The notes: generated by a model from the sequence alone, not told the origin. Numbered from the stretch's first letter, positions 34,312-44,072 are shown. The stretch: 64,000 bases of DNA from Chryseobacterium gleum (GCA_945865535.1 CAMBDW010000008.1:18801-82800); one strand, 5' to 3'. Program-made: numbers and translations.

Positions 34312-34965
34312 ATGAAAACAATCAATTTAGGAAAACAAAATACGGTATTTAGTCATTTTATTAGCCAAATAAGAGCCATAAATATTCAGAATGATTCTAT
34401 GCGTTTTAGAAGAAATATGGAAAGAATTGGAGAGGTTTTTGCTTATGAAATTAGTAAAGAAATGGAGTATGAAAATAAAGACATCACTACTCCACTTGGA
34501 ATTTCTACCGAAACTTTAATGACTGAGAAACCTGTACTTGCTACAATACTTAGAGCAGGACTTCCTCTTCATCAAGGATTGTTAAATTATTTTGATGATG
34601 CAGATAGTGCTTTTATTTCGGCTTACAGAAAACATAAAAAAGGAGGTCATTTCGAAATAAAAATTGAATACATGTCAGCTCCTGATTTAAATGGGAAAAC
34701 GCTAATCCTTTGCGATCCTATGATAGCAAGTGGCGCTTCTATGATTATGGCAATGGAAGCAATTTTAAGCAAAGGAAAGCCAAAACACATACATATTGTT
34801 GGGGTTATTGCTAGCACTGAGGGGATTCAGTATTTGAAAGAAAATGCTCCCATAAAGAACTGGACTTTATGGATTGGTGCAGAGGACTCTGAAATGACCT
34901 CAAAATCTTATATCGTACCAGGACTAGGGGATGCTGGAGATTTATCTTATGGGGCTAAATTATAA
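34312..34965 (+). CDS. upp: Uracil phosphoribosyltransferase
   Basis: Upp makes UMP from uracil and PRPP. The 217-aa protein has 'RIGEVFAYEISKEM' near 42, 'PVLATILRAGLPLHQGLLNYF' (about 74-94), the PRPP loop 'LILCDPMIASGASM' (about 129-142), and a C-terminal uracil-binding 'YIVPGLGDAGDLSYGAK' (about 200-216). Bacteroidota Upp proteins have this slightly diverged start. It is followed at 3 bases by a small membrane-protein gene and then a yjjG-like gene, probably one operon. Confidence 0.93.
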   Translation: MKTINLGKQNTVFSHFISQIRAINIQNDSMRFRRNMERIGEVFAYEISKEMEYENKDITTPLGISTETLMTEKPVLATILRAGLPLHQGLLNYFDDADSAFISAYRKHKKGGHFEIKIEYMSAPDLNGKTLILCDPMIASGASMIMAMEAILSKGKPKHIHIVGVIASTEGIQYLKENAPIKNWTLWIGAEDSEMTSKSYIVPGLGDAGDLSYGAKL

Positions 34966-34968
34966 TTT

Positions 34969-35424
34969 ATGAATTGGGCAGGAATGTTAGGATTATTTGG
35001 AGCGTCAACTATTAAATTTTCGTTTGCTCCTTTCGCAGGAGAACTTGCTAAATTAACATTCATTGAGACCTATGTAAGTTGCTGTTCAGGCGCTATTTTT
35101 AGTGCAGCAATTTTTTACTTTTCAGCAAATTATTTCATAAAGAAATCCATTGAAAAAAAAGCGAAAAATAGACAAGAATTTCTATATAAAGGACTTGCAA
35201 ATCCAGTAAAATTTTTTACTAGAACAAATAAATTTGTAGTATATATGAAACGTTCTGTGGGAATTATTGGAATTGCATTTTGGGCTCCATTTTTCTTATC
35301 TATTCCTTTAGGCAGTATTATAACTGCTAAGTTTTACGGAGATAATAAAAATACATTTTTTTTGATTGTCTCTGGGATTTGTTTAAATGGACTCATTACA
35401 ACTGGGATCACCTATCTATTTTAA
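34969..35424 (+). CDS. Small membrane protein, possibly small-multidrug-export-like
   Basis: The 151-aa protein has about four hydrophobic segments: a short N-terminal one, 'YVSCCSGAIFSAAIFYFSANYFI' (about 35-57), 'SVGIIGIAFWAPFFLSIPLGSIITAKF' (about 95-121), and 'TFFLIVSGICLNGLITTGITYLF' (about 128-150), with a basic cytoplasmic loop between. The 'GIAFWAPFFLSIPLGSIIAA.FYG' pattern is reminiscent of the small multidrug export family (PF06695), but this is a weak assignment. It lies between upp and a yjjG-like gene with gaps of 3 and 7 bases, so it is probably in that operon. Confidence 0.6.
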   Translation: MNWAGMLGLFGASTIKFSFAPFAGELAKLTFIETYVSCCSGAIFSAAIFYFSANYFIKKSIEKKAKNRQEFLYKGLANPVKFFTRTNKFVVYMKRSVGIIGIAFWAPFFLSIPLGSIITAKFYGDNKNTFFLIVSGICLNGLITTGITYLF

Positions 35425-35431
35425 CAAATAA

Positions 35432-36118
35432 ATGAAACATATTTTTTTTGATTTAGATGGAACTCTTTGGGATTTTGAAACTAATTCTAATGAAACACTC
35501 TTGGAGCTTTATTCCACCTATAATTTAAAAGAAAAAGGTATTTTGGACTATGAAGTATTTATGAATTCCTACAAGATTCATAATGCAATACTTTGGGATT
35601 TATACAATTCAGATAAAATCTCTAAGGAGGATTTAAGAAGAGAGAGATTTCAAAGAACTTTTGTTGATTTTGGAATCAATGACTTTATGTTATCTGAAAC
35701 TATGGGAGAAAAATATATTGAAGTTTGCCCCAGAAAAAACAAATTATTTCCATATGCTTTTGAAGTTTTAGATTATCTCAAACAGAAATACACATTACAT
35801 ATCATTACAAACGGATTTGATAAAACCCAACATATAAAATTAGAGCATTCAAATTTATCGCCTTATTTTAATCAAATTATTACATCTGAAACTACTGGTA
35901 TGAAAAAGCCAAATCCTTTAATTTTCTCTTATGCACTAGATTTGGCAAATGCAAAAAAAACTGAAAGTATTTATATTGGAGATAATTTAGTTGTAGATAT
36001 TCTAGCTTGTCAAAATGCTGGTATTAAAGGAATTTATTTTAATCCTAAAAAGAAAAGACATGATGAAAATGTAACATTCGAGATTTCATGTCTTAGTCAG
36101 ATAATGGAGATATTGTAA
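35432..36118 (+). CDS. YjjG-family HAD phosphatase (noncanonical pyrimidine nucleotidase)
   Basis: The 228-aa HAD protein has motif I 'HIFFDLDGTLWDFETNS' (nucleophile Asp 7), a helical cap domain ('YKIHNAILWDLYNSDKISKEDLRRERF'), motif II 'IITNGFD' (about 128), motif III Lys in 'TGMKKPNPLIF' (about 154), and motif IV 'IYIGDNLVVDILACQNAG' (about 177-194). The N-terminal motif and cap are those of YjjG, which dephosphorylates UMP/dUMP/dTMP and noncanonical pyrimidine nucleotides; a location after upp fits pyrimidine metabolism. It converges with aroA, overlapping its end by 26 bases. Confidence 0.85.
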   Translation: MKHIFFDLDGTLWDFETNSNETLLELYSTYNLKEKGILDYEVFMNSYKIHNAILWDLYNSDKISKEDLRRERFQRTFVDFGINDFMLSETMGEKYIEVCPRKNKLFPYAFEVLDYLKQKYTLHIITNGFDKTQHIKLEHSNLSPYFNQIITSETTGMKKPNPLIFSYALDLANAKKTESIYIGDNLVVDILACQNAGIKGIYFNPKKKRHDENVTFEISCLSQIMEIL

Positions 36119-37265
36119 ATCCTCCTTTTTTTAAATCGTTCCAAAAATTCGGATAGGATTTACTTACAACCTCAGAGTTATTTATTTGCAATTCTCCAAA
36201 TTTAAGGCAAAGTGGGGCAAAACTCATTGCCATTCGGTGGTCTTTATGGGTTTCAATTATTTTGGTGGTTTTTAATTTCAGAAGTTCAGATTCTGTGGCA
36301 GTAACTCTATCGGTTTCTTTATTTTTTAGAGTTTGAATTCCTGAAAATTCAGTAGCTATATTTTTCGCAAATAGTGTGCATTTTAAGGCCTGATACAAAT
36401 CTGGAGTTTCTATTAAATTAATTTGTTGCGAGAAAGAATTTTGTTTGTTTTTTGTTAAAATTAATGTTTCATTTTCAAAAACTGATGAAACTCCCAAACT
36501 TTTAAAAATATCCATAACTCTCTTATCTCCTTGTAAAGAATTTTGTTGTAGTCCGCTTAATTTTATAGTGCATTTTTCTGATAGGGATGCCATTTGAAAC
36601 CAAAAACAAGCAGACGACCAATCCGATTCCACAGTATAGTTTTTTGCTTTGTATTTTTGTTTTTTAATGGTGATTACATCATTATTCCAAGTCCATTCAA
36701 TCCCAAACTCTTTCATTAGTTCCAAAGTCATTAAAATATAAGACTTTGAAACTAAATTGCTAGTTATTTTAAGTTCAATTCCATTAGCAAGAGTAGGGGA
36801 AATTAGTAAAATAGCACTGATAAATTGAGAACTTATTCCTCCATCAATTTCAACCTTTCCATCTGATAAGTTAGTTCCAATTATCTTTAATGGAGCAAAT
36901 CCTTCTTTTTCCAGATACTCAATTTTTGCTCCCATTTTTTGCAAAGCTGAAACAAGTTCTTTTATAGGTCTTTCTTTCATTCTGTCAGAACCAGTTAATA
37001 TAAATTTTTCTCCAATTTTTGAAGAAAGATAAGCAGTTAAAAAACGAAAAGAAGTTCCTGCATGATTTACATCAATCATTTCTTCTGAAGAATTCAAAGC
37101 TTGCTCTAAAATTTTAGTATCGTCAGCATCGGAGAGATTTTCAATTTCGAAATTATCTTTGCAGAGAGCCTTGATAATTAACAAACGATTGGAAATACTT
37201 TTAGAAGAAGGTAAATCAATTTCACAATTCACCATTTTTGTAGGATGTGAAACTTTATAATTCAT
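36093..37265 (-). CDS. aroA: 3-phosphoshikimate 1-carboxyvinyltransferase (EPSP synthase)
   Basis: The 390-aa protein has the N-terminal 'LPSSKSISNRLLIIKALC' (about 18-35), 'NHAGTSFRFLTAYLS' (about 66-80, the [L/N]xGT motif), 'GSDRMKERPIKELVSAL' (about 92-108), the 'GGISSQFISAILLISPTLANG' strand (about 143), 'ESDWSSACFW' and 'TDRVTATESELL' and 'DHRMAMSFAPLCLKFG' near the C-terminus. It is somewhat shorter than the usual 425-430 aa, as in many Bacteroidota. It is the last gene of a long minus-strand run; its start overlaps aroB by 11 bases. Confidence 0.95.
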   Translation of the reverse strand: MNYKVSHPTKMVNCEIDLPSSKSISNRLLIIKALCKDNFEIENLSDADDTKILEQALNSSEEMIDVNHAGTSFRFLTAYLSSKIGEKFILTGSDRMKERPIKELVSALQKMGAKIEYLEKEGFAPLKIIGTNLSDGKVEIDGGISSQFISAILLISPTLANGIELKITSNLVSKSYILMTLELMKEFGIEWTWNNDVITIKKQKYKAKNYTVESDWSSACFWFQMASLSEKCTIKLSGLQQNSLQGDKRVMDIFKSLGVSSVFENETLILTKNKQNSFSQQINLIETPDLYQALKCTLFAKNIATEFSGIQTLKNKETDRVTATESELLKLKTTKIIETHKDHRMAMSFAPLCLKFGELQINNSEVVSKSYPNFWNDLKKGGFTISPLSD

Positions 37266-38244
37266 CTTCAGTTAACAGATTGTCTATGGTGCAATTTCCT
37301 ATTCCGTTTAATAAAGAAAAATTGATCTTTTCCGCTTTATTTTTTTTGTCATTTTTCAAGAACTTTAAAAGTTCCGTTTTAGCAGGAGTATAAGGCAATC
37401 CAAAGTTGCTAAGAATGTAATTTTTAATTTCATTTTTCTTGGAATTTGACAAATTTGAAAGCTCAGTTTCTAAAATCATTCCCATAAAAATGGCCTCTCC
37501 ATGCAAAATAGGAGTTCCTTTTTCCAGGTAATAACTCTCTATTGCATGTCCGAAAGTATGTCCAAAATTTAATTTTTTTCGCTCTCCTTTTTCTTTGGAA
37601 TCAGTAAATACAATCTTATTTTTAAGTTCCACTGAGAGGGTAATAATCTTCTCCCAATTTAGTTTTTCAAAATCAGTAGTAGTTATTATTGACCATAAAT
37701 TTTCATCTGCAATAAGTGCGTGCTTTACCACTTCTGCAAATCCTGATTTAAATTGATTTTCTATAAGGGTTTGTAAAAAAACAGGATTTATTATTACTGA
37801 TTTAGGATTGGTAAATAATCCAATTTGATTTTTAAGATGGTTAAAATCAACTCCTAATTTACCACCAATTGAGGCATCTGCCATTGCAAGTAAAGTTGTT
37901 GGGATATGAATAAAATCAATCCCTCTTTTGTAAGTACTGGCGCAAAAACCTCCCATATCACCAATTACTCCACCGCCCAAATTTATGAGTAAAGAATTTC
38001 TGTCAAAATTATGCTTTGTAAGTTCTTCCCAAATAAAATTACAAGTAGCAAGATTTTTATTTTCTTCTCCTGATTGTATTTCAATAATTATTGGATTTTC
38101 AAGTTTTGGGAGTTTACTTAGGCAATCTCTCTTGGTGTTTTCATCTACTAAAATCGCAATTTTAGAATAGGATCCAACATTTAACTTAGAAAGTGAGTTT
38201 TCTCCAATCCATATTGAATAATTAGATGCAATTATTTCTTTCAC
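37255..38244 (-). CDS. aroB: 3-dehydroquinate synthase
   Basis: AroB converts DAHP to dehydroquinate, the second shikimate step. The 329-aa protein shows 'IQSGEENKNLATCNFIWEEL' (about 56-75), 'LLINLGGGVIGDMGGFCASTYKRGIDFIHIPTTLLA' with the NAD-binding glycines (about 85-100), 'KLGVDFNHLKNQIGLF' (about 132), 'GFAEVVKHALI' (about 168), and the zinc ligand region 'NFGHTFGHAIE' (about 227-237). It overlaps the PafA-type phosphatase by 4 bases and aroA by 11, so the three are translationally coupled. Confidence 0.95.
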   Translation of the reverse strand: MKEIIASNYSIWIGENSLSKLNVGSYSKIAILVDENTKRDCLSKLPKLENPIIIEIQSGEENKNLATCNFIWEELTKHNFDRNSLLINLGGGVIGDMGGFCASTYKRGIDFIHIPTTLLAMADASIGGKLGVDFNHLKNQIGLFTNPKSVIINPVFLQTLIENQFKSGFAEVVKHALIADENLWSIITTTDFEKLNWEKIITLSVELKNKIVFTDSKEKGERKKLNFGHTFGHAIESYYLEKGTPILHGEAIFMGMILETELSNLSNSKKNEIKNYILSNFGLPYTPAKTELLKFLKNDKKNKAEKINFSLLNGIGNCTIDNLLTEDEL

Positions 38245-39806
38245 TCCGTAATTTCAGGTAAAGGATTTCCTGTGCATCCATTAGGATATGCAGTTCCTAG
38301 AATAGTAGAAATAGTTGGCGCAATATCACTGATAGTTACTTTTCTATCGGTTTTTCCTTTTGGAATTTTTCCTCCCCAGAAAATTAGTGGAACATGAGTA
38401 TCATAGCTGTAAGAAGAACCGTGTGTGGTGCCTCCATTAGACCAATATGTTGATATCCATCCAGTTTCTATGTTTACAACTACATCACCCGATCTTTTTT
38501 GATTATACCCTCTTTGAATTAAGGAATGAAAGGACTTTTGATATTCATTTTCATTCAGCTGAGTTGCAGTATAGGTGTTTTTTACCCACTCATATTTTAA
38601 TAAAAATTGAGCACAATCTCTTTGAATTTCCTCCATATTGATGTATTTTTCTTTAATCAAATCATGATTTAAAAATAGTTGATCATTAGAGTAATTTTTA
38701 ATCCAATTCCCATCTTCATATGTAGTGTTAAGATGAGTTAACAATTCCGTTTTCATAATGGTTGCGTCAAAATAGCCAGAGGGAATATTTCTTTCTAAAA
38801 GTTCGGAGGGTTCAGCAACTACACCATGATCGGCAGTAATAAATACTACAACATTTTCAAAACCAACTGTGAGATTAATCGTTTTTAAAAGTGCTGCTAT
38901 ATCTTTATCCAAACGGATATAAGTGTCTTTTATCTCAGGGGCATGAGGCCCAAATTGATGACCAATATAATCGGTAGAAGAAAAGGAAATAGTTAAGATA
39001 TCAGTTGCTTTACCTTGACCTAAGGCTTCTTTTTTTAGAATCTCAAGAGCTAAATCTTTCAAAATAGTATTGCCAAAAGGTGTGTTTTTTATAGCTTTTC
39101 CTCCTGATTTGCTGTGCAAAGAATCTAGGTTAAGAGCAAATTCTCCTTTTACTTCCCAAAGGCCTTTAAGATAGTTTTGAGAGGGATTCATTTCATTTAT
39201 TTTTTGGATATAATCTGGAAGCGCCTGCATGTAAAAAGAAGAGGTAATCCATTTTCCATCACTATCCATCCAATAGGCACCATTTGCACTATGTCCTGCA
39301 GGTAATATAGCTCCTCTATCTTTTAAGGATATTCCAAATACTTTACTATTTTGATTAAATAACTTCAACTCATCTGAAAAGGTTGTTGTAAGCATATGAT
39401 GAGGTGACATTTTTCCATCTCCAGATTGCACATCAATACTTTTTTGTTCGCAATTGCAAACTGTATGCATATCTCCATCTCCAGCACAATAAACAGACTC
39501 TCCAGAATTTTTATCGTACCAATCGTTAGCAATTATACCGTGTACTGCAGGAGTTGTTCCAGTATAAATAGAAGCATGACCAGGACCTGTGTAAGTTGGG
39601 ACATAATCAAACTGACAATTACGAAAAAAGTGGCCTTCAGTTATTAGTTTTTTAAAACCATCATTTGAAAAATCATCCCAAAAACGATAGATGTAATCGT
39701 AGCGCATTTGATCTACTACAATACCCACTACTAATTTTGGTTTTGCTTGGGAAAATGCTAGTGTTGTTGTAAAAAGTACAATTAATAAGATTAGTAGTTT
39801 TTTCAT
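38241..39806 (-). CDS. PafA-type alkaline phosphatase family protein
   Basis: From ATG 39806 the product is 521 aa with a signal peptide (MKKLLILLIVLFTTTLAFSQ). An earlier ATG at 39830 would overlap the upstream gene by 8 bases and is possible. The alkaline phosphatase superfamily fold is marked by 'LVVGIVVDQMRYDYI' (metal-binding Asp), 'TYTGPGHASIYTGTTPAVHG' (nucleophilic Thr), 'ISFSSTDYIGHQFGPHAPE', and 'ITADHGVV', with a late 'GTTHGSSYSYDTHVPLIFWG'. This matches the calcium-tolerant, zinc-dependent PafA monoesterases of Bacteroidota rather than PhoA. It is probably periplasmic and used to obtain phosphate. It lies inside the run from M61 to aroA. Confidence 0.88.
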   Translation of the reverse strand: MKKLLILLIVLFTTTLAFSQAKPKLVVGIVVDQMRYDYIYRFWDDFSNDGFKKLITEGHFFRNCQFDYVPTYTGPGHASIYTGTTPAVHGIIANDWYDKNSGESVYCAGDGDMHTVCNCEQKSIDVQSGDGKMSPHHMLTTTFSDELKLFNQNSKVFGISLKDRGAILPAGHSANGAYWMDSDGKWITSSFYMQALPDYIQKINEMNPSQNYLKGLWEVKGEFALNLDSLHSKSGGKAIKNTPFGNTILKDLALEILKKEALGQGKATDILTISFSSTDYIGHQFGPHAPEIKDTYIRLDKDIAALLKTINLTVGFENVVVFITADHGVVAEPSELLERNIPSGYFDATIMKTELLTHLNTTYEDGNWIKNYSNDQLFLNHDLIKEKYINMEEIQRDCAQFLLKYEWVKNTYTATQLNENEYQKSFHSLIQRGYNQKRSGDVVVNIETGWISTYWSNGGTTHGSSYSYDTHVPLIFWGGKIPKGKTDRKVTISDIAPTISTILGTAYPNGCTGNPLPEITE

Positions 39807-39822
39807 TTTTTCTTTTATTTTT

Positions 39823-41286
39823 TTATTCAATATTTATTTTTTTCTCTACTGTGCCATCATCAAAGATGTAAAACAGAGGGATGTTTTTTCTTGGTTTTGA
39901 TTCTCTACCTATCTCATCAACAATTAGAATGAGTTGTTTATGTTTGTTATCTGATATATTTTGTATGCTGTTTACCGTTCCATTTTGTAATGACATTCTT
40001 TGAAACCAAATGTTTAATTTTCCATTTCTTGTATCTCCCCAAACAGCATTTAGAGTATCATTTTCAACTGCTACACACATAAAATCATTGCCCTTTTCAG
40101 CCAAAACAGAATCGTAAGCAACTTGTTGTGAAGTAATATTAAAATTAGGTGAAAAATTAGTAGAATCTTTCCATCTTACAGAAGCCCAAATTTCAGATTC
40201 TGTTTGGTATCCATTTGAAGAACTATTTCTTCTGTCCCTCCATGTAATTACTAAATCACCATCTGAATCAAAATCTGACCATACTAAATCCTGCATTTTA
40301 CCATTTCCTATGATATCATCATTAATTCTAATAGGAGAAGTCCAGTTTGCCCCTTCATCAAAACTTTCGATAATAAGCACATCTTCATCTCCGTACATTA
40401 CAGATAAAAAGATTAAAACCAAATGATTTTCATTTGTTGGGTTACTAATAAGTAAATACCCTTTTTTCATGAGAGGGTCTGTAAGAGGATTTGCATTTTG
40501 TAAGGCAATGTTATAATTAAAATTATTACCTATAGTAGAAGTAGATGCTAAAATATATTGTAGGTATAAGCTTTGTGATGTAAGATATGAAGGGTAAATA
40601 GCATGAAATGTTCCGTTTGAACTTACGCAATGTGTGGACATTTGTTGTTGGATGGTGTTTCCTGCAAGACAATTTATTGTGTCTAAATACCTCCAATTAT
40701 TAAATGATTGTCCTGCGTTAGTTGAATACATAAAATAAGGATGAAATGGAGGAGTTAACGGACCGAAAACTTTGGGACTCATAGATGTAATATAAATTAC
40801 ACCATCATATACTCCTCCTGACCTATCAATACTAATCCATGGTCTATCAATTGGGTATTTCCCAGCATCAGACTGTGCATTAATCACCTCAACTGGGTTT
40901 TGCCAATTCAATCCACCATCAACAGATTTTACCATATAAATAGCTCCAGAATCTATGGATGCACTATAGTCAACATAAGACAAAAAGAGGTTTCCATTAT
41001 TGTCAAATTCTATTGAAGGGTCGGCAGAGCTATAAATAGGATTTGTATGAGCAATGGAATTAAAAGCACTCCAATTTTGCCCTGCATCAAAAGTTGCTAT
41101 TGTTTTTATTACAATGCCCTCCTGCCATTTATAACCCATCCAAGCTACCACCATGTGCTGATTATTATTTGGATTGATTACAATAAAAGGTTCTCCATCA
41201 AAAATTATCCCACTTGAAAGATTTTGGTTTTGCCCAGCACCAATCAAAGGTAAGCAAAGTAAAAATGTAATTATTTGGTTTTTCAT
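39823..41286 (-). CDS. BNR-repeat (sialidase-like fold) secreted protein with short T9SS-type C-terminus
   Basis: The 487-aa protein has a signal peptide (cleaved near LIGAG-QNQ) and Asp-box/BNR motifs of a beta-propeller: 'TFDAGQNWSAF' (about 64), 'SVDGGLNWQNP' (about 124), 'STNAGQSFNNW' (about 189) and 'SFDEGANWTSP' (about 309). No sialidase catalytic set (Arg triad, RIP motif) was recognised, so an enzyme activity is not claimed. The C-terminus 'LIVDEIGRESKPRKNIPLF' followed by 'IFDDGTVEKKINIE' matches a short C-terminal motif seen on many secreted Bacteroidota proteins and is a probable T9SS signal. It is 6 bases downstream of the PAP2 gene. Confidence 0.75.
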   Translation of the reverse strand: MKNQIITFLLCLPLIGAGQNQNLSSGIIFDGEPFIVINPNNNQHMVVAWMGYKWQEGIVIKTIATFDAGQNWSAFNSIAHTNPIYSSADPSIEFDNNGNLFLSYVDYSASIDSGAIYMVKSVDGGLNWQNPVEVINAQSDAGKYPIDRPWISIDRSGGVYDGVIYITSMSPKVFGPLTPPFHPYFMYSTNAGQSFNNWRYLDTINCLAGNTIQQQMSTHCVSSNGTFHAIYPSYLTSQSLYLQYILASTSTIGNNFNYNIALQNANPLTDPLMKKGYLLISNPTNENHLVLIFLSVMYGDEDVLIIESFDEGANWTSPIRINDDIIGNGKMQDLVWSDFDSDGDLVITWRDRRNSSSNGYQTESEIWASVRWKDSTNFSPNFNITSQQVAYDSVLAEKGNDFMCVAVENDTLNAVWGDTRNGKLNIWFQRMSLQNGTVNSIQNISDNKHKQLILIVDEIGRESKPRKNIPLFYIFDDGTVEKKINIE

Positions 41287-41292
41287 TTTTTT

Positions 41293-41961
41293 CTATATCT
41301 TAGTTGCAATCACTCCTAATGATAAAACCACTGCCACAATTACATCTGCAAAGGCAGGAACTTCAGGAAATACAAAATTCCAAATACATACTAATGCTAG
41401 CCAAATAAACCACAAGAAGTCAAAATCTTTAAGCTTCATTTTATAAATGTAATACACTAGCAAACTTACAAAAAGTCCCCAAAACATACCTCCCAAAATA
41501 TCAAAAGGATAATGAACTCCTAAATAAACTCTGCTAAAACCAATGAGTACCGCCCAAGAAAACAAATTTACAAACCACCAATAACGCATTAATAATAAAG
41601 AAATAAAAAAGGCAATCGCAAAAGAGTTTGCCGCATGGGAGGAGATAAATCCAAATGGACCGCCACAACCATCTACTATTCTAATTCCCTCTAAGAAATG
41701 GCAGGGTCTTGGTCTTTGAAAAACTTCTTTAAATAAATGGACGGAACCAAAATCTGCAAGAAAAATTAGTAATCCTAAAGAGAATAGAATTTTAAAAAAC
41801 TGCTTTGGATATGTTTTGTAGAGTGTATAAAGTATGAAAATGTAAAGTGGTATCCATACCCATTTTGAGGATATCAATAGCATTACCTCATCCATTTGCT
41901 CCCATCCTGTAGAGTTAATTAATCTGAAAAAATATTCATCTATTTTTTGCAGACTCTCCAT
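41293..41961 (-). CDS. PAP2-family membrane phosphatase
   Basis: From ATG 41961, which overlaps the obgE stop (TAATG), the product is 222 aa; an in-frame ATG at 41982 lies inside obgE. It has five or six membrane helices and the PAP2 motifs: 'KEVFQRPRPCH' (motif 1, KxxxxxxRP, about 80-90), 'FISSHAANSF' (motif 2, SH..N, about 107), and 'SRVYLGVHYPFDILGG' (motif 3, SRxxxxxHxxxD, about 145-160). Likely substrates are lipid phosphates such as undecaprenyl pyrophosphate or phosphatidylglycerophosphate. A further C-terminal helical pair ends the protein. Confidence 0.88.
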   Translation of the reverse strand: MESLQKIDEYFFRLINSTGWEQMDEVMLLISSKWVWIPLYIFILYTLYKTYPKQFFKILFSLGLLIFLADFGSVHLFKEVFQRPRPCHFLEGIRIVDGCGGPFGFISSHAANSFAIAFFISLLLMRYWWFVNLFSWAVLIGFSRVYLGVHYPFDILGGMFWGLFVSLLVYYIYKMKLKDFDFLWFIWLALVCIWNFVFPEVPAFADVIVAVVLSLGVIATKI

Positions 41962-42959
41962 TATTGATTCAGTTTTTCCCAAATTAAATCTTTCAGTTCT
42001 GTAAGTCCTTGTTGTGCTACAGATGAAATGAAAAGAGATGCTATATCTTTAGGAAGCTGTTTAGAAATTTCTTTTTTGAGCTCCTCATCTAGCATATCAG
42101 ATTTGCTAATTGCTAAAATTCTGTTTTTGTCTAACAACTCAGGGTTGTATTTTTTAAGTTCTGCTAACAAAATTTCATATTCTTTAGTAATATCATCAGA
42201 ATCTGCCGGAACCATAAATAGTAGGGTTGAGTTTCTTTCAATATGCCTAAGGAATCTTAATCCTAATCCTTTTCCTTCAGCTGCCCCTTCAATAATTCCT
42301 GGAATATCGGCCATAATAAAAGAACTATGATCGCGATATGAAACAATACCCAAATTAGGCACTAAAGTAGTGAATGGATAGTTTGCAATTTCTGGTTTGG
42401 CTGCCGAAACAACCGAAAGTAAAGTAGATTTTCCAGCATTTGGAAATCCAACTAAACCAATATCGGCTAGTACTTTTAATTCTAAAACAAACCAGCCCTC
42501 AACAGCATCTCCACCGGGCTGTGCATATCTTGGGGCTTGATTGGTAGGCGATTTGAAATGTGAATTTCCTCTTCCTCCCATTCCTCCTTTTACTAGCACA
42601 AACTCTTCTCCATCTTCTGTAACTTCAAAGAGCACTTCTCCTGTTTCCGAATCTTTTGCAGTAGTACCTAAAGGAACATCAATATAGCTATTTTGACCTT
42701 CTTTGCCTGAACTGTTACTTTCAGTTCCCCACTCGCCATGTTCTGCAAAAATATGTTTTTGATATCTTAAGTGGAGTAAGGTCCACATTTGTTTATTCCC
42801 TTTTACTACAACATTGCCACCATGTCCACCATCTCCACCATCAGGCCCACCTTTAGCGGTTAATTTATCTCTTCTAAAATGAGAAGAACCTGCACCACCC
42901 TTGCCAGAGCGGCAAAAGATTTTTACATAATCGACAAAATTGGAATTTCTAACTCTCAT
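41961..42959 (-). CDS. obgE: GTPase Obg
   Basis: The 332-aa protein has the glycine-rich Obg fold (about 1-160: '[35 protein letters not shown]' region, 'RYAQPGGD') followed by the G domain: G1 '[10 protein letters not shown]' (about 167-176), G3 '[16 protein letters not shown]' (about 213), and G4-like 'AISKSDM' (about 287). Obg GTPases act in late 50S assembly and stress signalling. It lacks a long C-terminal OCT domain, as is common in Bacteroidota. adk ends directly before its start with no gap. Confidence 0.97.
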   Translation of the reverse strand: MRVRNSNFVDYVKIFCRSGKGGAGSSHFRRDKLTAKGGPDGGDGGHGGNVVVKGNKQMWTLLHLRYQKHIFAEHGEWGTESNSSGKEGQNSYIDVPLGTTAKDSETGEVLFEVTEDGEEFVLVKGGMGGRGNSHFKSPTNQAPRYAQPGGDAVEGWFVLELKVLADIGLVGFPNAGKSTLLSVVSAAKPEIANYPFTTLVPNLGIVSYRDHSSFIMADIPGIIEGAAEGKGLGLRFLRHIERNSTLLFMVPADSDDITKEYEILLAELKKYNPELLDKNRILAISKSDMLDEELKKEISKQLPKDIASLFISSVAQQGLTELKDLIWEKLNQ

Positions 42960-43532
42960 TTAAAGGGTGTCAATTACGGCATTTAATTTATTTGCAATTT
43001 CACCAATGCTTCCTGTCCCTTCAATTTCATAAAGTTTATTTTGAGCCGAATAAAATGCTTTCAAAGGAGCAGTTTTATTGTTGTACTCGTTAATTCTGTT
43101 GCCAATAATTTCTTCATTTTGATCATCTGCTCTTCCAGAATTTTTACCTCTTGAAAGTAATCTTTTTATTAACTCTTTATCCGTTACTTTTAAGGATAGC
43201 ATAGCAGCAATAGAAGTTCCTTTTTGGTTTAGTAAAATATCTAATGCAGTAGCTTGTGCTGTAGTTCTTGGAAAGCCATCAAAGATAAATCCATTGGCAG
43301 ATGGATGGTTATCCAATTTAGAAGATATCATACTAATTACTATTTCGTCAGAAACCAAATCGCCTCTATCCATTATGGATTTTGCCTTAAGCCCCAACAC
43401 AGTACCAGCAGCAATTTCTCCTCTTAAAATATCCCCAGTTGAAAGGTGAATTAAATTGTATTTTTCAATCAATAGATTGGATTGTGTTCCTTTTCCAGCT
43501 CCTGGAGGGCCAAATAATACTAGGTTTAACAC
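42960..43532 (-). CDS. adk: Adenylate kinase
   Basis: The 190-aa short-type adenylate kinase has the P-loop 'LFGPPGAGKGTQ' (about 6-17), 'LSTGDILRGEI' (AMP-binding, about 30-40), 'GFIFDGFPRTTAQA' (about 81-94), and 'RGKNSGRADDQNEE' in place of a long zinc-type LID. It converts AMP and ATP to 2 ADP. It sits between hpt (3 bases upstream) and obgE (adjacent), an order I recall in other flavobacteria. Confidence 0.97.
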   Translation of the reverse strand: MLNLVLFGPPGAGKGTQSNLLIEKYNLIHLSTGDILRGEIAAGTVLGLKAKSIMDRGDLVSDEIVISMISSKLDNHPSANGFIFDGFPRTTAQATALDILLNQKGTSIAAMLSLKVTDKELIKRLLSRGKNSGRADDQNEEIIGNRINEYNNKTAPLKAFYSAQNKLYEIEGTGSIGEIANKLNAVIDTL

Positions 43533-43535
43533 AGG

Positions 43536-44072
43536 CTATTCTTTAAGTTTATAAATATGTGGCAAATTACGGCCAATTTCGTCATAATCTAAGCCATAAC
43601 CAACAACAAAATCATTAGGAATTGATTTTCCAATAAAATCGATATGAATCTCCTTGGTGTACGCTTTTGGCTTAAAAAGTAATGTAGCTACTTTTATAGT
43701 CGCAACATTTTCTTTTTCTAATAATGCTATTATTCTCTCTAGAGTAATTCCAGTATCAATGATGTCTTCTAATACAATTACATTTCTATCTTTTATATTT
43801 TGACCAATGCCAATTAATTCGTTTACCTCACCCGTTGTTTTTGTTCCTGAGTAAGAGGATAATTTTATCAAAGAAATTTCCGCATTTGGAATAGTAATCT
43901 TTCTCATTACATCTGCGGCAAACAAAAATGCTCCATTCATTACTGCAATAAAAATAGGGTCTTTTATTCGTGTTGCATTTATGTTATTTGCTATAGTATC
44001 TACTATTGCTGAAATTTCAGTATCAGAAATAGATACCTCAAATGTTTTATTATGTAAAATAACAGTTTTCAT
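43536..44072 (-). CDS. hpt: Hypoxanthine phosphoribosyltransferase
   Basis: The 178-aa type I phosphoribosyltransferase has 'FIAVMNGAFLFAADVMRKI' (about 41-59), 'LIKLSSYSGTKTTGE' (about 69-83), the PRPP loop 'RNVIVLEDIIDTGITLERI' (about 96-114), and 'IPNDFVVGYGLDYDEIGRNLPHIYKL' near the C-terminus. It salvages hypoxanthine/guanine. The gap from the upstream CDGSH-like gene is 31 bases. Confidence 0.95.
   Translation of the reverse strand: MKTVILHNKTFEVSISDTEISAIVDTIANNINATRIKDPIFIAVMNGAFLFAADVMRKITIPNAEISLIKLSSYSGTKTTGEVNELIGIGQNIKDRNVIVLEDIIDTGITLERIIALLEKENVATIKVATLLFKPKAYTKEIHIDFIGKSIPNDFVVGYGLDYDEIGRNLPHIYKLKE

Noticed and set aside
39823..41286. Calling the BNR-repeat protein a sialidase
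   Set aside because: Asp-box repeats are present, but the catalytic arginines and RIP motif were not recognised, so only the fold is claimed.
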